From Saprospiraceae bacterium (lineage in GTDB: Bacteria > Bacteroidota > Bacteroidia > Chitinophagales > Saprospiraceae): a stretch of 35,032 nt of DNA. Below the pieces are notes generated by a model. It was not told the origin of the DNA. It saw only the letters and a program-made list of their open reading frames with translations, and did not search any database. The position numbers were made by a program, and so were the translations under genes. The stretch is taken from assembly GCA_021604865.1 (NCBI GenBank), contig BQJU01000077.1, positions 1 through 35,032 on the forward strand, read 5' to 3'. Of the stretch, positions 1-7,533 are shown one piece after another (within the stretch, counting starts at the first letter, position 1; the number at the start of each line of letters is the position of its first letter).

Positions 1-140
1 GTCTGTTTCAGGCGAGCTATTTTGTCACCAGCCTAGGCGCGAAAACCGCGCTTGGCCACCACTAAGCAAGGATTTGAGCAACAACGGCTGGTGGCAAAAG
101 AGCCGTATCAAATGGGTAAGTTATTCTTCGCTGACCCCTA
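1..140. repeat. Truncated copy of long-hairpin repeat HP1
   Basis: This stretch matches 32058-32197 with only three mismatches that I can see (positions 14, 20 and 106). The complete copy at 32034-32198 shows that the window begins inside the left arm. The right arm runs from the GGCTGGTGGC at 86 to CTGACCCCTA at 140. The repeat ends 38 bases before the preferred start of the downstream membrane protein, so it may carry that gene's promoter or leader. Confidence 0.85.
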
Positions 141-178
141 AATCTCAACAAAGTCAGATTATTTCCTTGGCTGTCTTA

Positions 179-1840
179 ATGTTGACCGGATTGTTTCTAT
201 TGGCAAACCTGCCGGTCCGGGGGCAATGTGATCCATCTGTTCTTCAGGTTGTGGACAACGAACGCCCGGTTCGTTTTTCGGTGTTGATAGAAGAAGGAAA
301 GGCCAGTTTAAACGACTTTATCCGGGTGCGCAGTGCTACGGGTGGGGAGTTTGAGGTGAAAGCGGATGCCCTCAGAGATGAGCGAACGGGTAAAACGATT
401 GCGGCCAACCGCATTACGCTTACCCCAACCAAATTTTCGATTGCGAAGGGAGACTCCGAAGAACTGGGACTTGAGATTGCTGAACTCGAACAAACCGGAC
501 TGTTTACCGGCCAATTGTTTATCACCAATCAGGCCGACTCTTGCAACATTATTATCCCCTTGGAAGTAGAGGTCGTTGCGGATGGACAACTAAGCGTCCT
601 GGAGTCAGATCGGAACCTGGAAGTGAGGTTTGTCTCCCCCTCTTGGCTCAATGGTTTGATTCCGCATAAAATTCGACATCAGGGGCTTCATTTTCGGATA
701 GAAAACACTGGAGATTCTCCCGTAGAAATAGAAGATTTTACGCTTTCTCTCAAGGGTAATTCGACCAAGCAGGTGCTTAGCGAAAAAGATTTCAATTGGG
801 GAGATGAAAAGAAAGTTGTCGCACCGCAAAAGATCCAGACAATCCGATTGCCATTGGCTAATCAAATGAAAATAGATGCCGATGAGTACGATGGTCTTTT
901 GCGACTCTATTTTAATGGAGCTTTAAAACCCATGACCTTAACGGTTACGCTTTACACCCGAATTGGCGTTGCTGGGGCTATCCTGGCACTACTATTAGGT
1001 ATTGCGGTAGGACGGATGATGAAAGACGTTAATAAAGCGCAGGATCAATTAGAGGTTATGGATCGCTTCATTCCACTGCGAGCCAGGGCAGAAAAGTTGA
1101 CCGATCAACCTACCAAAGAACTGTTGAAAACCGAAATGGATGAAATCGAAGCAAAAATTAATAAAGTGACCGATGCGGCAGGACGGGAGGCGCTGGAGGA
1201 AAGATTGAATGGGCTCGAACGGAAAATAATTCAATTGGAGCATTTCTTCCTTTTATTATCGAACACCTTGGAACGCATGAAAGAAGAAGGTATCGACCGG
1301 GACCGTTATAACAAAGAGATTCATCCAAAATTTGTACTGCTTCGCACGGCCATTTTAGAGGGCAAAGAAGAAGAAAGCAAAAAAGTACTGGCTGAGCTCA
1401 AAAATGCAATTACCGAGCTCTACAACGAAAGCCGGGATGTTTTAGACAAAGGAAGTACTTCGGAAGTGGAGGCGGAAATGAAAAAGGTAATGGATTCCTT
1501 TACAGTTGTAGATGCAAAAACATCAACCGCTCCTTTAAGCACTGGAGAGAAGGTGGAGAAATGGGCACTACGGATTCTCAATTTTATCGCTGGCGTTAAA
1601 GTGACTGCGCGGGTTCGTTATGGTTTGTTTCGGCCATTGGTGTCTTTGGCTACTTTTTTGGTCATCGTTCTCCTGGGATTTCAGGAAATTTATGTCAATG
1701 GAGGGGACACCTTCGGGGTGGATGGCATCTACGATTATCTGAAGCTGTTTCTTTGGGGCGTGGTTTCTGATGTGTTTTCCCGGACTTTAATTGGAAATTC
1801 TTCGGTGGACACTTTTATGGCTAAACCGACTCAATCATAA
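179..1840 (+). CDS. Membrane-anchored coiled-coil protein with extracytoplasmic beta-rich domain, function unknown
   Basis: I do not recognise a named family. From the ATG at 179 the protein is 553 residues. It starts with a hydrophobic signal peptide (MLTGLFLLANLPVRGQ), followed by a beta-rich region to about residue 255. A membrane segment follows near 262-278 (GVAGAILALLLGIAVG), then a charged coiled coil of roughly 150 residues, and two hydrophobic segments near the C-terminus (about 485-505 and 520-535). The open frame extends upstream to a TTG at 74, but those codons lie in mobile repeat DNA and place a hydrophilic tail before the signal peptide, so ATG 179 is preferred. The stop is 34 bases before the caspase gene, on the same strand, so the two are probably cotranscribed. 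It may be the membrane partner of that protease (inference). Confidence 0.75.
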   Translation: MLTGLFLLANLPVRGQCDPSVLQVVDNERPVRFSVLIEEGKASLNDFIRVRSATGGEFEVKADALRDERTGKTIAANRITLTPTKFSIAKGDSEELGLEIAELEQTGLFTGQLFITNQADSCNIIIPLEVEVVADGQLSVLESDRNLEVRFVSPSWLNGLIPHKIRHQGLHFRIENTGDSPVEIEDFTLSLKGNSTKQVLSEKDFNWGDEKKVVAPQKIQTIRLPLANQMKIDADEYDGLLRLYFNGALKPMTLTVTLYTRIGVAGAILALLLGIAVGRMMKDVNKAQDQLEVMDRFIPLRARAEKLTDQPTKELLKTEMDEIEAKINKVTDAAGREALEERLNGLERKIIQLEHFFLLLSNTLERMKEEGIDRDRYNKEIHPKFVLLRTAILEGKEEESKKVLAELKNAITELYNESRDVLDKGSTSEVEAEMKKVMDSFTVVDAKTSTAPLSTGEKVEKWALRILNFIAGVKVTARVRYGLFRPLVSLATFLVIVLLGFQEIYVNGGDTFGVDGIYDYLKLFLWGVVSDVFSRTLIGNSSVDTFMAKPTQS

Positions 1841-1874
1841 CCCTATTCAGCGTTAATAAAAAAGACCTACTATC

Positions 1875-4058
1875 ATGGCAAAAAGCACCAAAAAAAACCA
1901 GACACCCTCCGATTTGTATACCTTGCTGATCGGTATCAATAATTATAAAAACCATGCCTTGCGAGGATGTGAAAATGACGTCAGGCAGGTCCGGACCTAC
2001 CTGGAAAGTCCTGTTGTGAAAAATCAATTTGGAAAGATCCACTCCATGGAATTGCTGAATGAAAAGGCGACCAAGGATAAAATTGTTGGAGCCTTTAAAA
2101 ACCACCTGGGGAAAGCGAAGAAAAACGACACAGTATTGGTCTATTTTTCCGGACACGGCGCCCGGGAAAAAACGGACCTGGCTATTTTCCAGGACGAAGA
2201 AGTGGATAGCAATATCGGAGGTATTTTGTGTGCTACTTTTGAAGGGGAAGACCAAGCTAATCTATATCAGCATATACTGAGTAATAAAGAACTACGCTAC
2301 CTCATTCGCCCATTGGCTATGGACGAGACCAATGCTACGAAATCGCATGTAGTCGCCATTTTTGATTGTTGTAATTCTGGCTCTAATACTCGTTCAGTCA
2401 TCCGGGAGGAATTGCCGATGAATTCCCGTCAGGTGAGCCTCAAGGCTTTACCCTCCAGAACCATTGATCAATTTATTTTCAACGAAAATAAAGACCTGAT
2501 GACCAAGCTGAAAGCACAAAAGCTAAAGCTGGATGAAATCATGCCCCAGGGTGATCACGTCATGCTAGCCGCTTGCCGAGAGGTGGAACTGGCCTGGGAA
2601 AGAAAAATTGATGAAACTCAGCGGGCCGGCGCTTTTACCACTGCATTGATTGACGTACTTAAGCAACACAATGGGCATATCAGTTATTACGAATTGTATT
2701 CGCGCGTTCTGAACCGGATGAAGTTCAGCCTGTCCACCGGGAAAGGGAACAAAGGCCAAACGCCACAGGTGTATGTCCGCACCCGTAATTTAAGCGACCG
2801 TTATAACCTCTTTTTAACCAACCAAACGAATGATCAGCCATCCTACGGTTCGGTGGAATTCAGTGAGGACGATGGAGAATGGCGCATTGATCTGGGGGCC
2901 TTTCACGGCATTTCCGCCGATCAGAAAACATCGCCTACAACGGTAAAAGTGTACCCCCTAAAAAAGGAGAAGGAAGCGGTTGAGGTAAAGGTTAAAAAAG
3001 TCTTTCCCTTTTATGCTACGTTGGATTTTTCTCCTCAAAAACTTACACCACCTTATTTGGGTGAACTCAAAGGGCTCGGGATAACTCCCACCAGTGTATT
3101 CCTAAAGGGCGAAAAAAAGGACGCGGAAACGACCCAAAAGATATTGAAAAGCAAATTGGACGCCTCTACTGGGCAATTGTTCAAACTGGTGACTAAAGAA
3201 GAGGATGCCGATTATGTATTACATATTGAAAAAGGTGTTTTTTCGATTACTCGCCCTTTTGACCGGGCACGTCCGGTAATAAAACAAATAGATTATTTGG
3301 ATAGCCAGGGAGCCGTCAACGCCAAAAAGGTGGAACTTGTGTACATATTTCTCCAACAAATTAGTAGGTGGTCTTTTTTGAAAGATCTGGAGCGAACCAG
3401 CAGTCAATTGCCACCCAGCCTGGTGAATAAAACTACCATGTATCCGGTGGAATTCCGCTTGTACCGCCTAAATGAAGCAGATGGATCGGAGAAACGGGTC
3501 CCTTCCGTGCCGAATGATAGCAACAAATTCTTTTTCGACCCCGAATCAGTTGACAAACCGGTCTGGTTACGTATTGAATTGGTCAATCATGCTCCCCAAA
3601 TTCTGAACTGTAGCCTAGCAATGATGACTGACGATTTTGGTTTTTTGATTCCAGGCGCAGCTAAAAACCTGATGAAGGGGCCCGTAATGATGTTACAAAA
3701 AGCGGGAGATGAGGAAAATAGACATATTGAGAAATCAAAAGGAAGTGGACCGGAGGCCCTTAAAGGTCAACTAAAAGAAAAGTATGTTAGATTAAAGATT
3801 AATAAATATCACAAGGATTTTAATTTGCAGGGAGAAAACACTTTTTTCAAATTGATCGTTAGTGCCAAACCACTGGACGCCATTGAGACCTTCCACATGC
3901 CAGGATTGGGCTTTCCCGAAAAGGAGACCACCAGGTCAAAAGACGGTTGGGGCGACGCTTATCAATTGGAAGAACCCGAACTCCCTGAGGTAGATTGGGA
4001 CATCCGAACCATAGAATTTTATATGACAAATCGGGCCTATAATCCGGATCAGGCTTAA
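1875..4058 (+). CDS. Caspase-family (peptidase C14, metacaspase-like) protein
   Basis: This is a 727-residue protein without a signal peptide, so probably cytoplasmic. The N-terminal ~290 residues form a caspase-fold domain. YTLLIGINNYKNHALRGCEND (from residue 15) is the first strand, VLVYFSGHGARE holds the catalytic His94, and VAIFDCCNSGS holds the catalytic Cys, most likely Cys166 by comparison with the DxCxSG metacaspase motif. The remaining ~430 residues are beta-rich. A segment near residues 560-600 (PVWLRIELVNHAPQILNCSL) resembles the tails that follow many Bacteroidota caspase-like proteases. Cleavage after Arg or Lys is typical for metacaspases but is not shown here. It follows a membrane/coiled-coil gene by 34 bases and is followed, after 365 bases, by sigma, anti-sigma and ClpP genes. 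The substrate is unknown. Confidence 0.88.
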   Translation: MAKSTKKNQTPSDLYTLLIGINNYKNHALRGCENDVRQVRTYLESPVVKNQFGKIHSMELLNEKATKDKIVGAFKNHLGKAKKNDTVLVYFSGHGAREKTDLAIFQDEEVDSNIGGILCATFEGEDQANLYQHILSNKELRYLIRPLAMDETNATKSHVVAIFDCCNSGSNTRSVIREELPMNSRQVSLKALPSRTIDQFIFNENKDLMTKLKAQKLKLDEIMPQGDHVMLAACREVELAWERKIDETQRAGAFTTALIDVLKQHNGHISYYELYSRVLNRMKFSLSTGKGNKGQTPQVYVRTRNLSDRYNLFLTNQTNDQPSYGSVEFSEDDGEWRIDLGAFHGISADQKTSPTTVKVYPLKKEKEAVEVKVKKVFPFYATLDFSPQKLTPPYLGELKGLGITPTSVFLKGEKKDAETTQKILKSKLDASTGQLFKLVTKEEDADYVLHIEKGVFSITRPFDRARPVIKQIDYLDSQGAVNAKKVELVYIFLQQISRWSFLKDLERTSSQLPPSLVNKTTMYPVEFRLYRLNEADGSEKRVPSVPNDSNKFFFDPESVDKPVWLRIELVNHAPQILNCSLAMMTDDFGFLIPGAAKNLMKGPVMMLQKAGDEENRHIEKSKGSGPEALKGQLKEKYVRLKINKYHKDFNLQGENTFFKLIVSAKPLDAIETFHMPGLGFPEKETTRSKDGWGDAYQLEEPELPEVDWDIRTIEFYMTNRAYNPDQA

Positions 4059-4423
4059 GATCATGTTTGGAGGTAGTCATTGATTCACTTACTGGTTTAT
4101 TTACCTTTCGGTGTTCATGAATCTCCCTTTGGTCGATTTGGGCTGTAAATACCTCTTTGGGGAACCTCGCTTGGCCATTTTCTCGCTCCGTCTCGGTTGA
4201 GCCGAAATACAGCTCAAAATAGCTTCGACAGAACACAAAATCTGGCATTTAATCGGGTGATTTTGACTAGACAATCCAAGTGCTCAAAGAACTTTTATTG
4301 GCACTGCGCAAAAAAAAAGACACCTTTCGGGTGATCTTTTCGCCAAAAACTGCACTTTATAAATGAGAGGTAACTAATTTTCTATCTCTTTGCCTAGATT
4401 GTAATAATAAAAATGCCAAGCTT
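4059..4423. other. Intergenic region with one end of a TTTGGAGG repeat and a terminator-like hairpin
   Basis: There is no convincing gene in these 365 bases. An ATGTTTGGAGGT end, as seen on the TTTGGAGG repeat family, lies at 4063-4074, five bases after the caspase stop, but no matching opposite end is visible. Short internal inverted repeats occur (GATTCA/TGAATC near 4081 and 4119; GCTGTA/TACAGC near 4142 and 4207). A minus-strand open frame through the region has no recognisable domain and overlaps the caspase 3' end. Confidence 0.5.
4315..4340. terminator. Terminator-like hairpin
   Basis: AAAAGA and CACC pair with GGTG and TCTTTT around the loop TTTCG, with a single bulged A at 4334. The A-rich and T-rich flanks would suit intrinsic termination in both directions. 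It separates the caspase transcript from the sigma-factor gene. Confidence 0.5.
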
Positions 4424-4969
4424 ATGTCGGAAATGACCATTTGCCAACCGGCTGCTGAAACCAGGGAAAAGTTGTTTACAGACCTCTATTTAGAAGCTTT
4501 TCCGCTGACGGCGAACTATATCAGTAGAATGGGAGGAACATTGGAAGAAGCGAAAGATATCTTCCAGGATGCTCTGGTGGTGTATTACGAAAAAGTCGTA
4601 GCGGGGAAAATCGTTTTGGAAAAAGACGAAAAAGCCTACCTACTGGGCATTGCCAAATACCTATGGATCAGAAAATACCAGACAGCTAAAGACCAATTTT
4701 TTTTGGGCGATGATTTTCCAGAGTCGGCAGACCAGCCCATCCCCGGACCCTCTTCCGAAAAATTATTACGCTTTTTGGAGGTAGCTGGCCAGAAATGTCT
4801 GGAATTATTAAAATCCTTCTATTACGATCATAAGCCAATGAAAGAAATCACCCGAATATTGGGCTATTCCAGTACTCGTTCGACAACCGTACAGAAATAC
4901 AAATGCCTGGAAAAAGTCAGGAATGAAATCAAAGAAAAATCCATGAGTTATGAGGACTTCCTTGCGTGA
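4424..4969 (+). CDS. ECF-family RNA polymerase sigma factor
   Basis: The protein is 181 residues, the usual size of a two-domain ECF sigma factor. Region 2 is visible at about residues 20-85, with AKDIFQDALVVYYEKV at 43-58 matching the core-binding and -10 recognition helices, and AYLLGIAKYLWIRKYQ following. Region 4 is at 125-166 (CLELLKSFYYDHKPMKEI, then a TRSTTVQKYKCLEKVR recognition helix). It should direct RNA polymerase to a specific promoter set. The 3' end overlaps the next gene by 20 bases, which suggests translational coupling with a regulator, as is usual for ECF/anti-sigma pairs. The target promoter is unknown. Confidence 0.9.
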   Translation: MSEMTICQPAAETREKLFTDLYLEAFPLTANYISRMGGTLEEAKDIFQDALVVYYEKVVAGKIVLEKDEKAYLLGIAKYLWIRKYQTAKDQFFLGDDFPESADQPIPGPSSEKLLRFLEVAGQKCLELLKSFYYDHKPMKEITRILGYSSTRSTTVQKYKCLEKVRNEIKEKSMSYEDFLA

Positions 4970-5222
4970 TATTCAACAGATCGAAGCTTATCTTTTAAAA
5001 ATAGCCAGCCCCGAAGCCAGCCGTGCTTTTGAAACCCGTCTGTTGCTCGAACCCGAGTTGCAGGAGAAGCTCAACTGGCAAAAAAAGGCGTATACCCTAA
5101 TCCGCAACTACGGCCAAAAACAACTAAAAGCCGAACTGGAAACCATCCACCAAAAACTTTTCACCGAACCAGAATATGCTGGGTTTAAGCAAAAAATAAT
5201 CCGATTTTTCAACCCTAAGTAA
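4950..5222 (+). CDS. Small putative anti-sigma factor
   Basis: This 90-residue soluble protein starts inside the end of the ECF sigma gene (ATG at 4950, sigma stop at 4967-4969). It is largely helical (IQQIEAYLLKIASPEASRAFETRLLLEPEL near the start) and has no membrane segment and no HxxxCxxC zinc motif. The IEAYL...P.....FE..L...PEL pattern resembles the N-terminal helices of Bacteroidota anti-sigma-like proteins. The role is inferred mainly from position and overlap. Without a membrane anchor it would hold the sigma factor in the cytosol, so release would need a soluble protease or a partner switch. Confidence 0.6.
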   Translation: MRTSLRDIQQIEAYLLKIASPEASRAFETRLLLEPELQEKLNWQKKAYTLIRNYGQKQLKAELETIHQKLFTEPEYAGFKQKIIRFFNPK

Positions 5223-5272
5223 GCACTTATTCACGATCCCCCTAAACTTTCTAAACCCAAATTTTCCATATT

Positions 5273-5929
5273 ATGATCAAAACAGCCAGTCTAATTCCCA
5301 TGGTCATTGATAACAATGGCCACGGAGAAAGAGCCTATGATATATACAGTCTCCTGCTTAAAGAGCGCGTCATTTTCCTGGGTACGGCCATTGATGATCA
5401 GATTGCTAATCTGATTGTCGCCCAGCTGCTTTATCTCAATAGCCAGGATTCCAAACGGCAAATTGATATGTATATTCAAAGTCCGGGAGGTAGTGTGTAT
5501 GCTGGCCTGGCCATTTATGATACTATGCAGATGATTGATGCCCCCGTTTCTACAGTAGCAGTTGGTTTTTCGGGTAGTATGGGCACGGCCATTCTTAGTG
5601 CAGGACAAAAGGGCAAACGCTATGCTCTCCCGCAGGCTACCATCCACATGCATCCAACCGGTGGAGGCGCCAAAGGATACACCGAAGATGTTCGTATAGC
5701 CACCCGCGAACAGGAACGCCTGCAAACCCAACTTTTTCACATCATGGGTAAACACACCGGCCACACCTGGCAGGAGATTGAGGCGTTCTTCATCCGCGAC
5801 CGCTTTTTAAATGCACTGGAAGCCAAGGAATATGGCCTGGTAGATGAAGTACTGGGAGATACCAGCAATTTGATCCAATTGAATAAACCAGAGCTGGAGG
5901 TGAAGTTTTATCATGGGAATGAACAATAA
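5273..5929 (+). CDS. clpP: ClpP-family serine protease (ATP-dependent Clp proteolytic subunit paralogue)
   Basis: The protein is 218 residues, typical ClpP length. Conserved segments include MYIQSPGGSVYAGLAIYDTMQ and RDRFLNALEAKEYGLVDEVLG. The catalytic triad is Ser102 (GFSGSMGTA), His127 and Asp176 (RDRFL). Spacings Ser-His 25 and His-Asp 49 equal those of E. coli ClpP (97/122/171), so no gap is needed. The usual IHQP motif is replaced by MHPTGG, and the Ser motif differs from the common ASMGA, so this is a divergent paralogue rather than the housekeeping copy. No clpX or tig lies beside it. It follows the anti-sigma-like gene by 50 bases on the same strand and may degrade that protein or another regulator (inference). 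Confidence 0.9.
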   Translation: MIKTASLIPMVIDNNGHGERAYDIYSLLLKERVIFLGTAIDDQIANLIVAQLLYLNSQDSKRQIDMYIQSPGGSVYAGLAIYDTMQMIDAPVSTVAVGFSGSMGTAILSAGQKGKRYALPQATIHMHPTGGGAKGYTEDVRIATREQERLQTQLFHIMGKHTGHTWQEIEAFFIRDRFLNALEAKEYGLVDEVLGDTSNLIQLNKPELEVKFYHGNEQ

Positions 5930-5961
5930 TCACAACACCATAAAATCAAATAACCGAAGCA

Positions 5962-7302
5962 TCAAAACACTTCCCTAATCGACTCCAAAACCTTTTGCAT
6001 TTCCTTTTTATAAGCATTGCTGCTTTGCGGAAAATTATTGTGCATGAAGCTGAAAATAAGCACTTTGCCGCTACGTGTTAGCAGGTAGCCACTCAAGGCG
6101 TGGGCATTGCGTAGGGTGCCCGTTTTAGCAAAGATATAAGGTTTGCCATCAGGACTGGGGTACCAGGATTGAATAGTGCCGCTTTGTCCACCGGCAGGAA
6201 AGATGTTGAGGAGTCGTTCGCGAGGCAGGCTTTGGTATATTAATTTCAGTACGGCCACTGTGGTCCTTGGCGTAAATAGATTGTATCGAGTCAGGCCGGA
6301 GCCATCGTACCATAATAAGGCATCCGGGGCGTTTGGAAATAGTTTTTTCTTGGCATATTCTACGGCCCACTCGGTGTGCTGAGCGCCGTATAATTTATCA
6401 GAACACATCAGCAGCAATTGCTCGGCGATAAAGTTATCGCTGTCCTGCATCAGGCGGCGGTAGAGGGTGTCAGGCATGGGTTGATAAAGGGTATGGACCT
6501 GGCGAGTGGTATCGGGTGCCAGGTTGGTGGCGGTCACTTTTTTGGTTAGCGTATCACTCAGCAATTGACTAAAAAGTGCTGCATTGTAATGAAAAGGAAT
6601 AGAACGGTTGAGGGTTGCATTCTTGGTAGCAGCAGTATTGTAGATGAAATCATTGCCAAATTCCTGGCGGCGAATTAGTGTGTTTTTATTGGGCAGATCC
6701 GGATCAAAACTCAGGAAAGCGTGAAAATATGCCGGATAAGCCCGAATGCCAACGCCAAGAGGATTAGATCTGAAGCTGACCACATTGCCATAAATAGGAA
6801 AAGGTGTTTTTTCAGCTTGGTAATAATAAGGATAATCATCCCACATCCAGCCTTCACCAAAGCGGTCATCCAGAAAAGTCTTATCGGTATACAATATGGT
6901 GTCTGCCCGGGACCGGAGGAACGTCAACACCTGTCCATCAGCCGGAAAATCGGGATGAAGGAAGAGTGCATTGCCGGTGCCCCAAATCAGCAGGCTGTCG
7001 CCAAATTCTTGATAATGTAAAACCGGCAAACTGTCGCCCAAGACCTTTAAGGCAGTATAAAAAGTGTAAATCTTGGTGTTGGACGCCGGGGTATAATATT
7101 TATCCGCCTGGTGTTGGTACAACATCTGGTTAGTTTCCGGATCAAATAGCGCAAAGCCGGTAAAACTACTATTGAACAAAGTTGACTCTTCGAGTAATAC
7201 ATCAAGTTGTTTGTGTGCCTTTCGGCTAATGGGGTAAGTTGCACAACCCAAATTGGCCAGAATCACCAGAAATAGGAAGTAATTTGTTAATTTGGTCTTC
7301 AT
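5962..7302 (-). CDS. dacB: D-alanyl-D-alanine carboxypeptidase/endopeptidase, peptidase S13 (PBP4 family), lipoprotein
   Basis: This 446-residue exported enzyme acts on peptidoglycan peptides, trimming the terminal D-Ala or cutting cross-links. The start has a lipoprotein signal with Cys20 after NLG, so it is probably membrane-anchored in the envelope. The three penicillin-binding motifs are present: SxxK at Ser74-Lys77 (PASNTKIYT), SDN at 288-290 (DSDNFIAEQLL) and KTG at 393-395 (FAKTGTLRNAHALSGYL). The order and spacing fit the S13 family. It is transcribed divergently from the serine hydrolase, with a palindromic repeat between them. The 3' end faces clpP across 32 bases. Confidence 0.93.
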   Translation of the reverse strand: MKTKLTNYFLFLVILANLGCATYPISRKAHKQLDVLLEESTLFNSSFTGFALFDPETNQMLYQHQADKYYTPASNTKIYTFYTALKVLGDSLPVLHYQEFGDSLLIWGTGNALFLHPDFPADGQVLTFLRSRADTILYTDKTFLDDRFGEGWMWDDYPYYYQAEKTPFPIYGNVVSFRSNPLGVGIRAYPAYFHAFLSFDPDLPNKNTLIRRQEFGNDFIYNTAATKNATLNRSIPFHYNAALFSQLLSDTLTKKVTATNLAPDTTRQVHTLYQPMPDTLYRRLMQDSDNFIAEQLLLMCSDKLYGAQHTEWAVEYAKKKLFPNAPDALLWYDGSGLTRYNLFTPRTTVAVLKLIYQSLPRERLLNIFPAGGQSGTIQSWYPSPDGKPYIFAKTGTLRNAHALSGYLLTRSGKVLIFSFMHNNFPQSSNAYKKEMQKVLESIREVF

Positions 7303-7340
7303 AGATGAAAAATGTTTTTAGGTCTCGTATCTTTCAGAGC

Positions 7341-7501
7341 TTGTTTGGAGGTCGGATTTTCGGGCGTTTCAGTTCAACCGATATTGATGAGACAAGGCAC
7401 TTTTTGAAGTTCATCTCGGCTCGGCAGAGAAGAGCAAGTAAAGTAACGAATTATCATCAAAAAGGGACGCTTTGTAGCCCGAAGACTGGCCTCCAAACAT
7501 G
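7341..7501. repeat. TTTGGAGG palindromic repeat, long-loop copy
   Basis: The left end TGTTTGGAGGTCGG..TTTTCGGGC and the right end GCCCGAAGACTGGCCTCCAAACA form an imperfect inverted repeat with arms of about 23 bases. The interior differs from the copies at 17889 and 21342 and contains no hairpin of theirs, so only the ends define the family here. It occupies most of the 231-base divergent spacer between dacB and the serine hydrolase, and could influence expression of either gene. Confidence 0.7.
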
Positions 7502-7533
7502 TGCTCAAAAAAATGACAAAATAACAAGTAATT

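Noticed and set aside
3859-4248. 129-residue - strand frame
   Set aside because: It overlaps the 3' end of the caspase gene and the adjoining repeat-like DNA. No recognisable motif.
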